From an uncultured Psychrobacter sp. (lineage in GTDB: Bacteria; Pseudomonadota; Gammaproteobacteria; Pseudomonadales; Moraxellaceae): a DNA stretch of 64,000 bases. Where the stretch lies: positions 372,001 through 436,000 of the forward strand of contig NZ_CANKZC010000003.1 of NCBI RefSeq assembly GCF_947488565.1, in the 5' to 3' direction. Position numbers and translations under genes: made by a program. This document shows, piece after piece, positions 35,607-44,741 of this stretch; position 1 is the stretch's first letter; each line of letters starts with the position of its first letter. A model generated the notes under the pieces. The model was not told the DNA's origin and made no database searches. It saw nothing but the letters and a program-made list of their open reading frames with translations.

Positions 35607-37379
35607 CTAACGAGTGCCACTTTTAAAGAAATACTTCGGCAATACCCATGCCAATATAAAGCCAATTAACGGCAGTGCCATTTGGATGATGGCGTACACC
35701 GCACTGGTGCGCCTACTGGCACCATTGGCGAGGGTCACCGCTTCTGTGGTGATGGTGGCAATACGTCCGCCGCCTGCGAGTAGCGTCGGCAGATACTGAC
35801 CAAAGCTGATTGCCAGACCAAGAGCGATAGCAATTAATAGTGGCGCAAATAATTGCGGTAATTTCACCTGCAAAAATACTTTAGTAGGAGTTGCACCAAG
35901 GCTCGCGGCTACATGAGCAAAACGCGGGTCTAGACGCCTGTAGCTGCTGGCAAGCGATAAAAACACATAAGGCAGCACAAAGAGCAGATGGGTAAACGCC
36001 ACATTAAAAAACGCCGTTTGGTTATTCACCAACTGCTGTAGCCACACCAAACCAAATAAAAAGGCAATACTGGGCACTAACAGCGGTAAATAGATAATAA
36101 AACTGGTAAATTTTGAAAGTGGTTTTTGACTTAATTGCTCAGCTTCTAAACATAATAAAGTCAGCACAATGGCAAATACGGTGCTCACGATACCGATTGT
36201 GATGGTATTAAATAATGGCGTACCCATTTGCGTAAAGGCACTTTGAAAATGTAACAATACCAACTGCTCTGGCAATACGGCGGGAAAGCGCCAAAAACCA
36301 GCCACTGACCACAATACCAGACCAATGAGCGCCAGCAAAATAAAGCCAATCACCACAGTGGTAAGCGTGGCAGTGATTTTTTGCCAGAGTGCATCGGCAT
36401 AGTGGCGCTTGCCATTGAGCAACGCGCCATTAAAGCAAGCTTTTATTGCTCTCTCACCACCAAGCCACAAGGCGATTAAGCCACCCGTCAACGCCAGCTG
36501 TAATAACGCGCCCGCCGAGGCTTTTATACGTAAGTTTAAATCCACATCGTTAAACCATTGCATGATAGTAACCGCCAGTGTTGGCGGCGTATTTGGACCG
36601 AGTATCAATGGCATCTCGACACTGGCACTGGCATAGGCGAGCACAGCTAAGATAGGCAAACGTAAAAAAGGATAGAGGATAGGGAGGACGGCTTTAAAAA
36701 AGGCAGTGATGGGATAATAGCCGAGATTTAGCGCCACTTTATATTGTTGACGCAGCTTTTTACCAAGCTCTGGCTGTGCCAATGCGCCTAGTGCCATGAG
36801 TAATAAAAACGGCAGCTCTTTTAACGTCAAACCTAAAATAATACTGATGCCGTATGGGTCATGTGGAAACATACCGCTTGGCGCCAACTCCCAGCCACTT
36901 AGCCACGGTGAGATAAGGCGTGAAAACATACCAGAAGGCGCAATTAAAAAGCCAACCGCGATGGCTGCTGCTGCATGAGGAATGACCAAGATTGGACTCA
37001 GCAAACGCTCGATACGGGTCAGCCAAACGCTATTAAAAAATGCTGCCAATATCTTTAAAGATATGACGAAAGCGAGTAGCGTACTTATCAATCCAGTAGC
37101 GATGCTGAGCGCTACCATTTGGCTAAGACCGGGCGTCTGCCACAGATCGTTAAATCCCTGTAGACTAATGGTCGTTTTCTCAAGTGCAGGGACCCAGCTA
37201 AAGGCAGGTAATAGCACGCTGAGTAAACCACCGAGTACGGGTAATGTCAGCAGTAGCAGTAAAAATTTCGGACTCAAGGATACAACGCCCGTAAAGATGC
37301 GCGTAAATAGGTCTATTTGATAAGGTGCTTTCGTTTTCGTATTTGCATCAGCCTTTTTGTTGTTAGAATCTTTACTCAT
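35607..37379 (-). CDS. ynjC: ABC transporter permease, fused double-length, YnjC-like
   Basis: 590 residues with about twelve membrane segments in two homologous halves, each with a coupling-helix region (ALNLGYYPITAFFKAVLPIL and VAASLGATPTKVFLQVKLPQ). The tandem organisation is like E. coli YnjC and ThiP. Its ATG overlaps the stop of the binding-protein gene by four bases, so translation is coupled. Substrate unknown; thiamine, metal or small-ion import have all been associated with relatives of this architecture. Confidence 0.87.
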   Translation of the reverse strand: MSKDSNNKKADANTKTKAPYQIDLFTRIFTGVVSLSPKFLLLLLTLPVLGGLLSVLLPAFSWVPALEKTTISLQGFNDLWQTPGLSQMVALSIATGLISTLLAFVISLKILAAFFNSVWLTRIERLLSPILVIPHAAAAIAVGFLIAPSGMFSRLISPWLSGWELAPSGMFPHDPYGISIILGLTLKELPFLLLMALGALAQPELGKKLRQQYKVALNLGYYPITAFFKAVLPILYPFLRLPILAVLAYASASVEMPLILGPNTPPTLAVTIMQWFNDVDLNLRIKASAGALLQLALTGGLIALWLGGERAIKACFNGALLNGKRHYADALWQKITATLTTVVIGFILLALIGLVLWSVAGFWRFPAVLPEQLVLLHFQSAFTQMGTPLFNTITIGIVSTVFAIVLTLLCLEAEQLSQKPLSKFTSFIIYLPLLVPSIAFLFGLVWLQQLVNNQTAFFNVAFTHLLFVLPYVFLSLASSYRRLDPRFAHVAASLGATPTKVFLQVKLPQLFAPLLIAIALGLAISFGQYLPTLLAGGGRIATITTEAVTLANGASRRTSAVYAIIQMALPLIGFILAWVLPKYFFKSGTR

Positions 37380-38695
37380 GGGCTGACTCCATAACGTGTC
37401 TGCCAGCCTTGCATAATGGCATCAACCCAGCTTGGATGTGGTTCACTTACGGTACGTTTTATCGCGTCAACTGGTAGGGCGCTCGGATGCGGTTTGTTAG
37501 TCTTGAATAGCGCTTGTTGCTCAGGACTAAGCGTCGATTGTACGAGTACGGTTTTATCACCCCATACAGCAGGCGTTTGCTTTTTGGCCTGCGCTTCTGG
37601 ACTCATCAAGAAGTTTGCCACCAGTTGCGCAGCTTGTGGGTGACTGGCGTTATAGGGAATGGCCACAAAATGGGTGTTACTTAAGCTGCCATCGCTCATG
37701 GCATAGCTACGAATACTCTGGGGTAAGTCATAACGCTGCACCGCCGCTGGCACTTCTGGCGCAGAAAAGGTAAAGGCTAAGCTCAGCTCGGTATCATCGA
37801 CCAAGCGCCGCATATGCGCGCCTGTCTGCACAAATTGCTCACCCTTACGCCAGAGAGTAGGATGCAAATCATCGAGAAACGTCCATAGCGGGTCTAATAC
37901 CATGTCTATATTTTGCTCTGTGGCTGGTAGGTTGAGCTGTGCTTTGATGTTTTCGCCTGTGTTCGCATCTTGATTTTCGTGCAGCATGACTAACGCGTAT
38001 TTTAAGAAGCTCATGCCTAAAAAGTCAGGCGGCTTTGGATAGCTGAAACGCCCGGGGTTTTGCGCTGTCCAATTGACGAGCTCATGTAAAGTGGTTGGTG
38101 GCTTATTCGTCGATAAGCTGTCGTAATAGAAAGTCAGCGAAGCTTGTCCCCATGGTGCTTCCATACCATTGGTCGGCACACCAAAGTCGAAGTTAACCGC
38201 AGGATTATTGTCTGGGTCGGTCAACGCAAAATTCGGTAGTTTGTTTGCCCATTGTTTACGTAATAATGAATTCTCACTCATGGTGGCAAAGTTTGCGCCG
38301 TTTATCCAGATGAGATCCACGCTGCCTTCATCATTGTTATTGGCAGACTTTTCTGCAAGTACGCGGCTGACGGCTTCGCTAGTGTCGCTCAATTTGACAT
38401 GGACTAGGTTGATACTATATTTGTCATCGACTTGCTTGGCAGCCCACTGTAGATAGGCATTGATTTGCGGGTCACCGCCCCATGCATAAAAGTAAACGTC
38501 TTGGTTTTTACCTTGTGTCTCTATCTGCTGCCAAGATGATAAATTTTGATCAAGGTCAACGGTAGTGGGTGAGGCAGTGCTGGCGGATATGCTTGAAGAA
38601 ATAACCGTACAAACGCTAAGCGCCATAGCATAGACGCTATAGCGACTTAGGTTTTTTAGCATTGGCAAAGCTGGTAAAGATTTAATAACGTACAT
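37376..38695 (-). CDS. ynjB: ABC transporter substrate-binding protein, YnjB-like
   Basis: 439 residues from the first ATG; an ATG at 38662 (MLKNLSRYSVYAMAL) would give a more typical signal peptide ending near SISAST. The mature protein has VYFYAWGGDPQINAYLQWAA, SVDLIWINGANFATM and, at the C-terminus, HPSWVDAIMQGWQTRYG, all closely matching E. coli YnjB. It should deliver its ligand to the YnjC/YnjD importer in the periplasm. First gene of the ynjBCD operon. Confidence 0.88.
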   Translation of the reverse strand: MYVIKSLPALPMLKNLSRYSVYAMALSVCTVISSSISASTASPTTVDLDQNLSSWQQIETQGKNQDVYFYAWGGDPQINAYLQWAAKQVDDKYSINLVHVKLSDTSEAVSRVLAEKSANNNDEGSVDLIWINGANFATMSENSLLRKQWANKLPNFALTDPDNNPAVNFDFGVPTNGMEAPWGQASLTFYYDSLSTNKPPTTLHELVNWTAQNPGRFSYPKPPDFLGMSFLKYALVMLHENQDANTGENIKAQLNLPATEQNIDMVLDPLWTFLDDLHPTLWRKGEQFVQTGAHMRRLVDDTELSLAFTFSAPEVPAAVQRYDLPQSIRSYAMSDGSLSNTHFVAIPYNASHPQAAQLVANFLMSPEAQAKKQTPAVWGDKTVLVQSTLSPEQQALFKTNKPHPSALPVDAIKRTVSEPHPSWVDAIMQGWQTRYGVSP

Positions 38696-38749
38696 TTATG
38701 TTCTCGTTATAACCTGTATTAAATGTCATTCAGTCATATATTTTGAAGC

Positions 38750-38829
38750 GTGCTGTTGGTACAAATTTTCTTCGCTTGCTGTGTGACTTCATCACTCCAG
38801 AGGCTTCAAAAAATTCATCCCAGCAGCAC
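38750..38829 (+). repeat. ~80-bp hairpin element, copy 4
   Basis: Arms GTGCTGTTGGTACAAATTTT and AAATTCATCCCAGCAGCAC around the core CTTGCTGTGTGACTTCATCACTCCAGAGGCTTC (described in parts: CTTGCTGTG, then CACTCCAGAGGCTTC). Closest to copy 2. It lies just upstream of ynjB and just downstream of the TVP38-flavoprotein gene. Confidence 0.8.
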
Positions 38830-38913
38830 TTATTTCTAAAGCAAATCGATCGTCTTCTATAAGTCGATAAAACTAATGAATGCCAACAGCATTGAGTTTC
38901 ACTGGAAAACTGA

Positions 38914-41067
38914 TCAACCTCGACGCCATGTATGGTATTTCTCAAGTAAGTTTAATACCGTTTCAGGCGCATGATTGCGTTTCCATTCACCAGCCGCGTA
39001 TTTATTACCCTCTGCCCATGTCGGGTACATATGAATGGTGCCAAGTATTTTATTCAGTCCTAAGCCGTGCTTCATCGCTAATATAAATTCCGGCATGATA
39101 TCCCCAGCATGCTCAGCGACGATGGTCACGCCGAGTATTTTATCTTTGCCTTTAGGGGTAATCACTTTGATAAAGCCATCGTTGGCGCTTTCCGTCACCG
39201 CACGATCTAAGTCTTTAAAGTCGTAGCAGGTAATCTCAAAGTCGATGCCTTTTTCAATAGCCTCTTGCTCATTTAGGCCCACGCGTGCGACTTCTGGGTC
39301 TATAAAAGTCGTCCACGGAATCACGCGATAATCGACTTTAAACTTCTTTAGATGGCCAAACAAACCGTTGACGGCAGCGTACCATGCCTGATGGGAGGCC
39401 ACATGAGTAAACTGATAAGGGCCAACGACATCACCAGCCGCATAAATATTGGGATAGAGAGTCTCTAGATAGTCATCCGTCTCGATAGTACGCTCAGTTT
39501 CAACACCTAATGCTTCGAGACCATAACCTTCTAAGCGCGCACGACGTCCAACGGCACAAATTAATTCGTCATACTCAATCGCGATTTCTGTCTCATTGTG
39601 TTTCACCACAATATATTTTTTGTCGTCACGTATCTCACAGCGTATCGCTTGATGTGAGGTTAAGACGTTTACGCCACTCTCAGTGAGTGCTTTTTGCGCA
39701 AATTCAGAGACTTCCACATCTTCTTTTTTCATCAGACACGCGCCTCTTTCAATCTGGGTCACGTTGGAGCCTAAACGGGCAAAAGCTTGTGCCAGCTCTG
39801 AGCCAATAGGCCCGCCACCAAGGACGACCAGCTTTTTCGGTGCTTCTTCAAGCTCAGTAAATTTATTCCATATAGTATCGCTGGTCACATAGCCAGTTTC
39901 TTCCAAACCTGGTAAGTCTGGGATAAACGGCCGCGCGCCAGTGGCGATAACGATGGAGCGTGCGGTAAGTGTTTGCGTGCCGCCACCGTTTAGCGCAATC
40001 TCTACCGTCCACGGGTCGATGAATTTGGCATAGCCTTTTAACACTTCGACGCCTAAGTCCGTATAGCGCTCGACGCTGTCATTTGGCGCGATATCAGCGA
40101 TGACTTGATGAATACGGCTCATGACGTTTTTAAATGAGAACTCTGGTGGCGTATTGTCTAAACCATAACGCTCAGCATGGCGCATCTGTTCGGCGACTTT
40201 CGCGCTTTTAATCAAAGCTTTACTGGGTACGCAGCCATAATTTAAACAGTCGCCGCCCATTTCACCCGCTTCAATTAAAGTCACTTTTGCACGGACGGTG
40301 GCTGCAATATAGCTGGTGACCAATCCGCCAGCACCAGCGCCAATCACAATCATATTACGGTCAAACTTTTTGGGTTTGTTATAGCTTTTATAGACACGGC
40401 GTTTTTTTAGCATATTTAGTAACCCTTTTGCGATGAGTGGGAAGAAACCTAACAGTGCAAATGAGACAATTAAATTAAACGATAAAATCCCTGACAAACT
40501 GTCAATTTGCGCCAGTTGCGTACCGGCATTGACGTACACGAAGGTGCCCGCGAGCATGCCGATTTGGCTGACCCAATAATAAGTCCACGCTCTAATAGCG
40601 GTGACACCCATGAGTAAATTGATCAAAAAGAACGGAAATATTGGCACGAGGCGCAGGGTAAATAAGTAAAACCCACCTTCTTTTTCTACGCCAGCATCAA
40701 TGGCCGCTAAGCGCTCAGGAAAGCGCTGCTGAATGGTATCACGCAGTAAATAACGTGAAGCCAAAAACGCTAAGGTTGCGCCAATACTAGAGGCGAATGA
40801 GGCCACCAACAAGCCTTGCCATAAGCCAAACAACGCCCCAGCTGCCAAGGTTAAAATAGCGGCGCCCGGTAGGGATAGGGCGGTGACGACGACATAGAGT
40901 AAAAAGAACCCACCGATAACGAGTAGTGGCGATTGCGCTTTGTAGTCGTTAAATTGTGCCATTGACCCTTTTAAGCCATCTAGCGTCAATAATTGATTGA
41001 GGTCAAAATAAAAAAAGCTGGCCGCTAATATCAATATTAACAGTATTAAAAATATTCTTTTAATCAT
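38914..41067 (-). CDS. Fusion of TVP38/TMEM64 membrane domain with FAD disulfide oxidoreductase
   Basis: 717 residues from the ATG at 41067; an upstream TTG at 41094 would add nine. Residues 1-230 are a TVP38/TMEM64 (VTT/DedA-like) membrane domain with LPGAAILTLAAGALFGLWQG and RLVPIFPFFLINLLMG. Residues from about 235 are a mercuric-reductase-like flavoprotein: FAD motif VIGAGAGGLVTSY, redox pair in GGDCLNYGCVPSKAL (both cysteines present), NAD motif VVLGGGPIGSELAQ, ICAVGRRAR, and C-terminal HMYPTWAEGNK. A thiol/quinone-linked membrane oxidoreductase is likely; the substrate is unknown. E. coli has separate TVP38 proteins (YdjX, YdjZ) beside ynj genes. Confidence 0.88.
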   Translation of the reverse strand: MIKRIFLILLILILAASFFYFDLNQLLTLDGLKGSMAQFNDYKAQSPLLVIGGFFLLYVVVTALSLPGAAILTLAAGALFGLWQGLLVASFASSIGATLAFLASRYLLRDTIQQRFPERLAAIDAGVEKEGGFYLFTLRLVPIFPFFLINLLMGVTAIRAWTYYWVSQIGMLAGTFVYVNAGTQLAQIDSLSGILSFNLIVSFALLGFFPLIAKGLLNMLKKRRVYKSYNKPKKFDRNMIVIGAGAGGLVTSYIAATVRAKVTLIEAGEMGGDCLNYGCVPSKALIKSAKVAEQMRHAERYGLDNTPPEFSFKNVMSRIHQVIADIAPNDSVERYTDLGVEVLKGYAKFIDPWTVEIALNGGGTQTLTARSIVIATGARPFIPDLPGLEETGYVTSDTIWNKFTELEEAPKKLVVLGGGPIGSELAQAFARLGSNVTQIERGACLMKKEDVEVSEFAQKALTESGVNVLTSHQAIRCEIRDDKKYIVVKHNETEIAIEYDELICAVGRRARLEGYGLEALGVETERTIETDDYLETLYPNIYAAGDVVGPYQFTHVASHQAWYAAVNGLFGHLKKFKVDYRVIPWTTFIDPEVARVGLNEQEAIEKGIDFEITCYDFKDLDRAVTESANDGFIKVITPKGKDKILGVTIVAEHAGDIMPEFILAMKHGLGLNKILGTIHMYPTWAEGNKYAAGEWKRNHAPETVLNLLEKYHTWRRG

Positions 41068-41337
41068 GAAAGGTCCGGCTAAATAGTGGGGCAAAGGTTA
41101 AAGATACAGTTAAAATTACAATGGTTTTTTCGGTTAAGCATCTGCATCGTTTTAAGAGTAGCAGCCATTACATTGAATGGTTTGAACGGCCTATTGGTTT
41201 ATTAACCATAAAACAGCCAACTTATCAGTCTTAACAGTATATAGCCTGTGTTCTGCTAACTGGTATTTATATTACCATTATCAAAATGAGGACAGGCTGT
41301 AGTCTAATAATAGGCACGATCTAATAAACTCTACTGA

Positions 41338-41383
41338 ATAAGCTCTATTTAATAGGCACTATAAGCTCTATTTAATAGGCACT
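41338..41383. repeat. 23-bp perfect tandem duplication at the end of the DoxX-like gene
   Basis: The unit ATAAGCTCTATTTAATAGGCACT occurs at 41338-41360 and again at 41361-41383. The second copy contains the stop codon and last codons of the DoxX-like gene. A looser third match (AATAATAGGCACGATCTAAT) lies just upstream near 41307. Confidence 0.85.
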
Positions 41384-41808
41384 GTATGAGTTTGCGTTAA
41401 AGAGGTTCTTTTGCCCAATGTTAACGTGTCCCAATCTCGCATTAAGAATAACGCGACACAGGCAGCCAGCATCGGCCACGCAGCGAAAAATAGCAAGTTA
41501 TCAAAAGGTTTGAGGTATAAGCCAAAGGTTGAGAAAGTCGAGATAGCATGGAGCAATAAGACCGCGCCATAAGTCCAAGTTTTAAATAAACCGACAGCGA
41601 ATGTCAGAATAAGAATCAATTGAGCGATACCTATAGCGAGGAATATCATCTCACCCATGGCCTCAAGACCATAAAATTTTGAGAAAACACCTGCAGCGTG
41701 TTCGGGATGAATAAGCTTGTCGAGCGTCCAAACTAAAAAAACAATGAAAATACCAAGTCGAAGCAATAATAATGAAAGTGGCAAATATTTTGGCATAACT
41801 TTTTGCAT
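41368..41808 (-). CDS. DoxX-like small integral membrane protein
   Basis: 146 residues with four hydrophobic helices: about 9-27, 52-72, 77-97 and 103-121. The pattern LRLGIFIVFLVWTLDKLIHP at the N-terminus and the four-helix layout fit the DoxX/DoxD-like superfamily, which includes proteins linked to quinone or thiosulfate redox chemistry and many of unknown role. The start has no strong ribosome site; ATG at 41796 (MPKYLPLSL) is an alternative. The gene appears monocistronic. Confidence 0.7.
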   Translation of the reverse strand: MQKVMPKYLPLSLLLLRLGIFIVFLVWTLDKLIHPEHAAGVFSKFYGLEAMGEMIFLAIGIAQLILILTFAVGLFKTWTYGAVLLLHAISTFSTFGLYLKPFDNLLFFAAWPMLAACVALFLMRDWDTLTLGKRTSLTQTHTVPIK

Positions 41809-42268
41809 AAGTTTTCGCTTTTAAGAAGTTTTGAAAGTGGGTTCTAACAATCAATAAATGACATGAGTACCGATACTTTTTATTATCATAAAATAGGCAT
41901 AAGTCAAATACTGATTATATTGAGTGATTGCTCAAAAATGAATGCAATATTGCTGCTAAACGCTATAAAGAAAGTTATTGTAGTTGTTCTTGAATGATTG
42001 TTCAAGTTCGTATTGTCTGGTACATTAGGGTTATAAGAGTTCGTTACACTCTTTTACTATATTAGCAATGCTAGCTTAAAGGTGGTTATTTTATAGACAA
42101 TTGATGTTGACTATGATCAGTTTCTTGAACTGTACTTATCATAATAGGAAATACGCTTCCTGATTACCTTCAGTAAAACGCGTTTTTAGATAGGAGAATT
42201 TAAAAGAAATAAAAAAAGCTGAGCAAGCGCCCAGCTTTTAAATCTATTTACAACATTGGGTTAAAGCA
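41809..42268. other. 460-bp gap between tyrB and the DoxX-like gene
   Basis: No gene seen. It holds a tyrB terminator at 42211-42239 and a perfect dyad CTTGAA-N6-TTCAAG at 41989-42006, about 180 bp upstream of the DoxX-like gene, which could be a regulator site. Confidence 0.5.
42211..42239 (-). terminator. Terminator of tyrB (minus strand)
   Basis: Read on the minus strand, AAAAGCTG and CAGCTTTT form the stem around GGCGCTTGCT, followed by a run of T. Confidence 0.8.
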
Positions 42269-43465
42269 TTAATCCTTTAATACTTTTGCCATGGCATTGG
42301 CGACATAATCGATATTATCGACATTTAAACCAGCGACGCACATACGCGAATTGGAAACCATATAAATACCAAACTCGCTTTGCATACGCTCAACTTGCTC
42401 AGGCGTCAATCCTGTAAAGCTAAACATGCCGTTTTGATTGGTCAGGTAATCAAAGTTACGATCAGAGATTTTGGCCTCTAGCACCGATTTTAGTTTCATA
42501 CGCATGGCTTTGATACGGTCACGCATGCCATAAACTTCACCGATCCATTGCTCGTGCAAGGCTTCATCATTCATGATGATATCGACCACGCGTCCACCGT
42601 GTGACGGCGGGCTTGAGTAGATACGGCGTACCATAGAGGTCAGCTGACCAAAGACGCGCTCGGCTTCATCGGTAGTTGGACAAACGACTGATAGACCACC
42701 GACACGCTCGCCATATAGCGATAAGTTTTTGGAAAATGAGTTGCTGACAAACAGCGGCAGACCCATATCGACTGCTCTACGAATAGCATAAGCATCGCTG
42801 TCCATATCTTCGCCAAAACCTTGATAAGCGATATCCATGAATGGAATCAGCTCGCGCTCCTGAATGACGTTTAGCACTTGATCCCACTGCTCTTTGGTCA
42901 AATCCACGCCCGTTGGGTTGTGGCAGCAAGGATGAAGTAAAAGAACATCGTCTTTGTTTAACGTCTCAAAGAACGCAATCATCTCATCGAATTTGATGCC
43001 GCCAGTGGTTTTATCGTAGTAGGGGTATTTGCCAACTTCAACATCACTGCCCTCAAAGATAGCAATGTGGTTGCCCCATGTTGGGTCGCTCACATAGCAT
43101 TTAGATTGCGGGAACCATTCATGAATAAATTCAGCACCTACTTTCAATGCGCCAGAGCCGCCAATAGTAGCGATGGTAGCGACAAGACCGTCTTTTAATA
43201 CTTGAGCGTCTTTACCGAATAACAGTTCCTGACAACCTTTACGGTGACCTGGTAGCCCTGCCATCGGTAAATAAGGACGCGGAGAAACAGGGTCTGCAAT
43301 GCGCTGTTCGGCAGTTTTTACACATTCAAGTACCGGCATTTTACCGTCTTCGTCGTAGTACACACCCACGCCCAAGTTTACTTTATCGGGATTGCTGTCT
43401 TTTGCAAACTTGTCCATCAGCCCCAAGATTGGATCACCCGCGTAGTAGTCGATACGTTCAAACAT
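42269..43465 (-). CDS. tyrB: Aromatic amino acid aminotransferase
   Basis: 398 residues, PLP-dependent subfamily I-alpha (AspC/TyrB). The Schiff-base lysine lies in SNSFSKNLSLYGERVG; the N-terminal GDPILGLMDKFAKD and LLHPCCHNPTGVDLT are typical. AAGGA precedes the ATG. It would convert tyrosine to 4-hydroxyphenylpyruvate, the substrate of the hpd product encoded about 1.3 kb away, so TyrB is preferred to AspC; aspartate activity is likely too. The 200-bp gap to the LysR gene upstream holds two dyads: TTAGATGA...TCATCTAA (43584-43608) and TTAGCCA...TGGCTAA (43617-43636). Confidence 0.88.
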   Translation of the reverse strand: MFERIDYYAGDPILGLMDKFAKDSNPDKVNLGVGVYYDEDGKMPVLECVKTAEQRIADPVSPRPYLPMAGLPGHRKGCQELLFGKDAQVLKDGLVATIATIGGSGALKVGAEFIHEWFPQSKCYVSDPTWGNHIAIFEGSDVEVGKYPYYDKTTGGIKFDEMIAFFETLNKDDVLLLHPCCHNPTGVDLTKEQWDQVLNVIQERELIPFMDIAYQGFGEDMDSDAYAIRRAVDMGLPLFVSNSFSKNLSLYGERVGGLSVVCPTTDEAERVFGQLTSMVRRIYSSPPSHGGRVVDIIMNDEALHEQWIGEVYGMRDRIKAMRMKLKSVLEAKISDRNFDYLTNQNGMFSFTGLTPEQVERMQSEFGIYMVSNSRMCVAGLNVDNIDYVANAMAKVLKD

Positions 43466-43665
43466 TTTTTTTCCTTACAAGAATAAAATAAAGCACAAGA
43501 ATAGACACGAAGCCGCCAAAAAGCATAAACCAGATTGACAATTAACTCAACGATAGATTCAACCATATTGATTAATTAACTGATTAGATGAGCTATTTGA
43601 TCATCTAAATATATTTTTAGCCAATTAAATGGCTAATATCCATTTAAAAATAGCGTCTACTTACG

Positions 43666-44595
43666 CTAGCTCCCTTTATAATCGTTAAAATGGCTTGCAA
43701 AATAAGTCTGCAAAAACTCTTTAAAGGCAATACTGGCAGGCGATAGCGCTCGCGATGAACGCTGATATATAAAGAACCTACGCACTTTAACAGGCTGTGC
43801 AAGTGGGCGCATTTGTAGACCATTGGCACTTACCCAATCAATGACTTCTGGCATATAAGGCAAGCATAAAGTAATACCAAAGCCCTGACGCGTCATTTCA
43901 AGTGCAGTCGACATAAAGTTGACTTTATAGCGTGCTTGCTGAATATGAGAAGCAATGGTCTCATCCAGCTCGGCGGTCACTTGTTCAATAAAAGGCCCTT
44001 GTAAAGTAATAAGCGGAATATCTATCAAATCCTGCCAGATCACCTCGCTTTGCTTAGCCAGTGGATGATTATCTGGCATCACCACGCAAAATGGCAACTC
44101 ATATAACAAATCGGCTCTGATGTCGTCTTCACTTTCCATAAAACCAAGCTCCGTACCAACGCCCAAATCGACTTCAATATCTTGAATATGTTGCAAAACG
44201 TTCTCTGCTGAGCAATCTATTAAAGACACGCTGATATCGGGATATTTTTTAGCAAACTGAGCGATAACCGCAGGCATAGAGGAAGCCGCAAATTGTGACA
44301 CCGCTAGCCGGACTTGACCTTGCGCAAGACTCATCAGACTGCTCGCTTCGTTTTCAAACAATTGCATCTCATTAAGGACTCGCCGAGCTTGTGGCAGTAA
44401 ATGTCTGCCTACGACCGACAAAGATAGCTGGCGCGTGGTGCGATCAAACAACACGATGCCAAGACTGGTCTCCAGCTCTTTAATTAATCCGCTCACAGCT
44501 GATTGAGTCAAATACATCTGATCACTAGCACGGGTAAAGCTGCCACTATCAGCGACTTTAATAAAAGCGGTCAATTGGCGAATACTGATATTCAT
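43666..44595 (-). CDS. LysR-family regulator divergent from hpd
   Basis: 309 residues from the ATG at 44595, which begins MNISIRQLTAFIKVADSGSF and has AGG seven bases upstream; an upstream ATG would add 11 unlikely residues. The helix-turn-helix covers about residues 3-60 (FTRASDQMYLTQSAVSGLIK). The effector domain follows. It lies between tyrB (same strand) and hpd (divergent), so control of tyrosine breakdown is the natural inference, with an aromatic keto acid or amino acid as inducer. Confidence 0.85.
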   Translation of the reverse strand: MNISIRQLTAFIKVADSGSFTRASDQMYLTQSAVSGLIKELETSLGIVLFDRTTRQLSLSVVGRHLLPQARRVLNEMQLFENEASSLMSLAQGQVRLAVSQFAASSMPAVIAQFAKKYPDISVSLIDCSAENVLQHIQDIEVDLGVGTELGFMESEDDIRADLLYELPFCVVMPDNHPLAKQSEVIWQDLIDIPLITLQGPFIEQVTAELDETIASHIQQARYKVNFMSTALEMTRQGFGITLCLPYMPEVIDWVSANGLQMRPLAQPVKVRRFFIYQRSSRALSPASIAFKEFLQTYFASHFNDYKGS

Positions 44596-44741
44596 AAGTA
44601 AACCTGATAAATAAATTAAAAAAAACAATTAGTCTTATAAATAAAGCTACTCTAAGATGGACACATCGTCAATACATTGCATTGATATATACAACTTTTA
44701 TATGGATTTCATACCACCGATTAACGTTAAGGATGATTACA

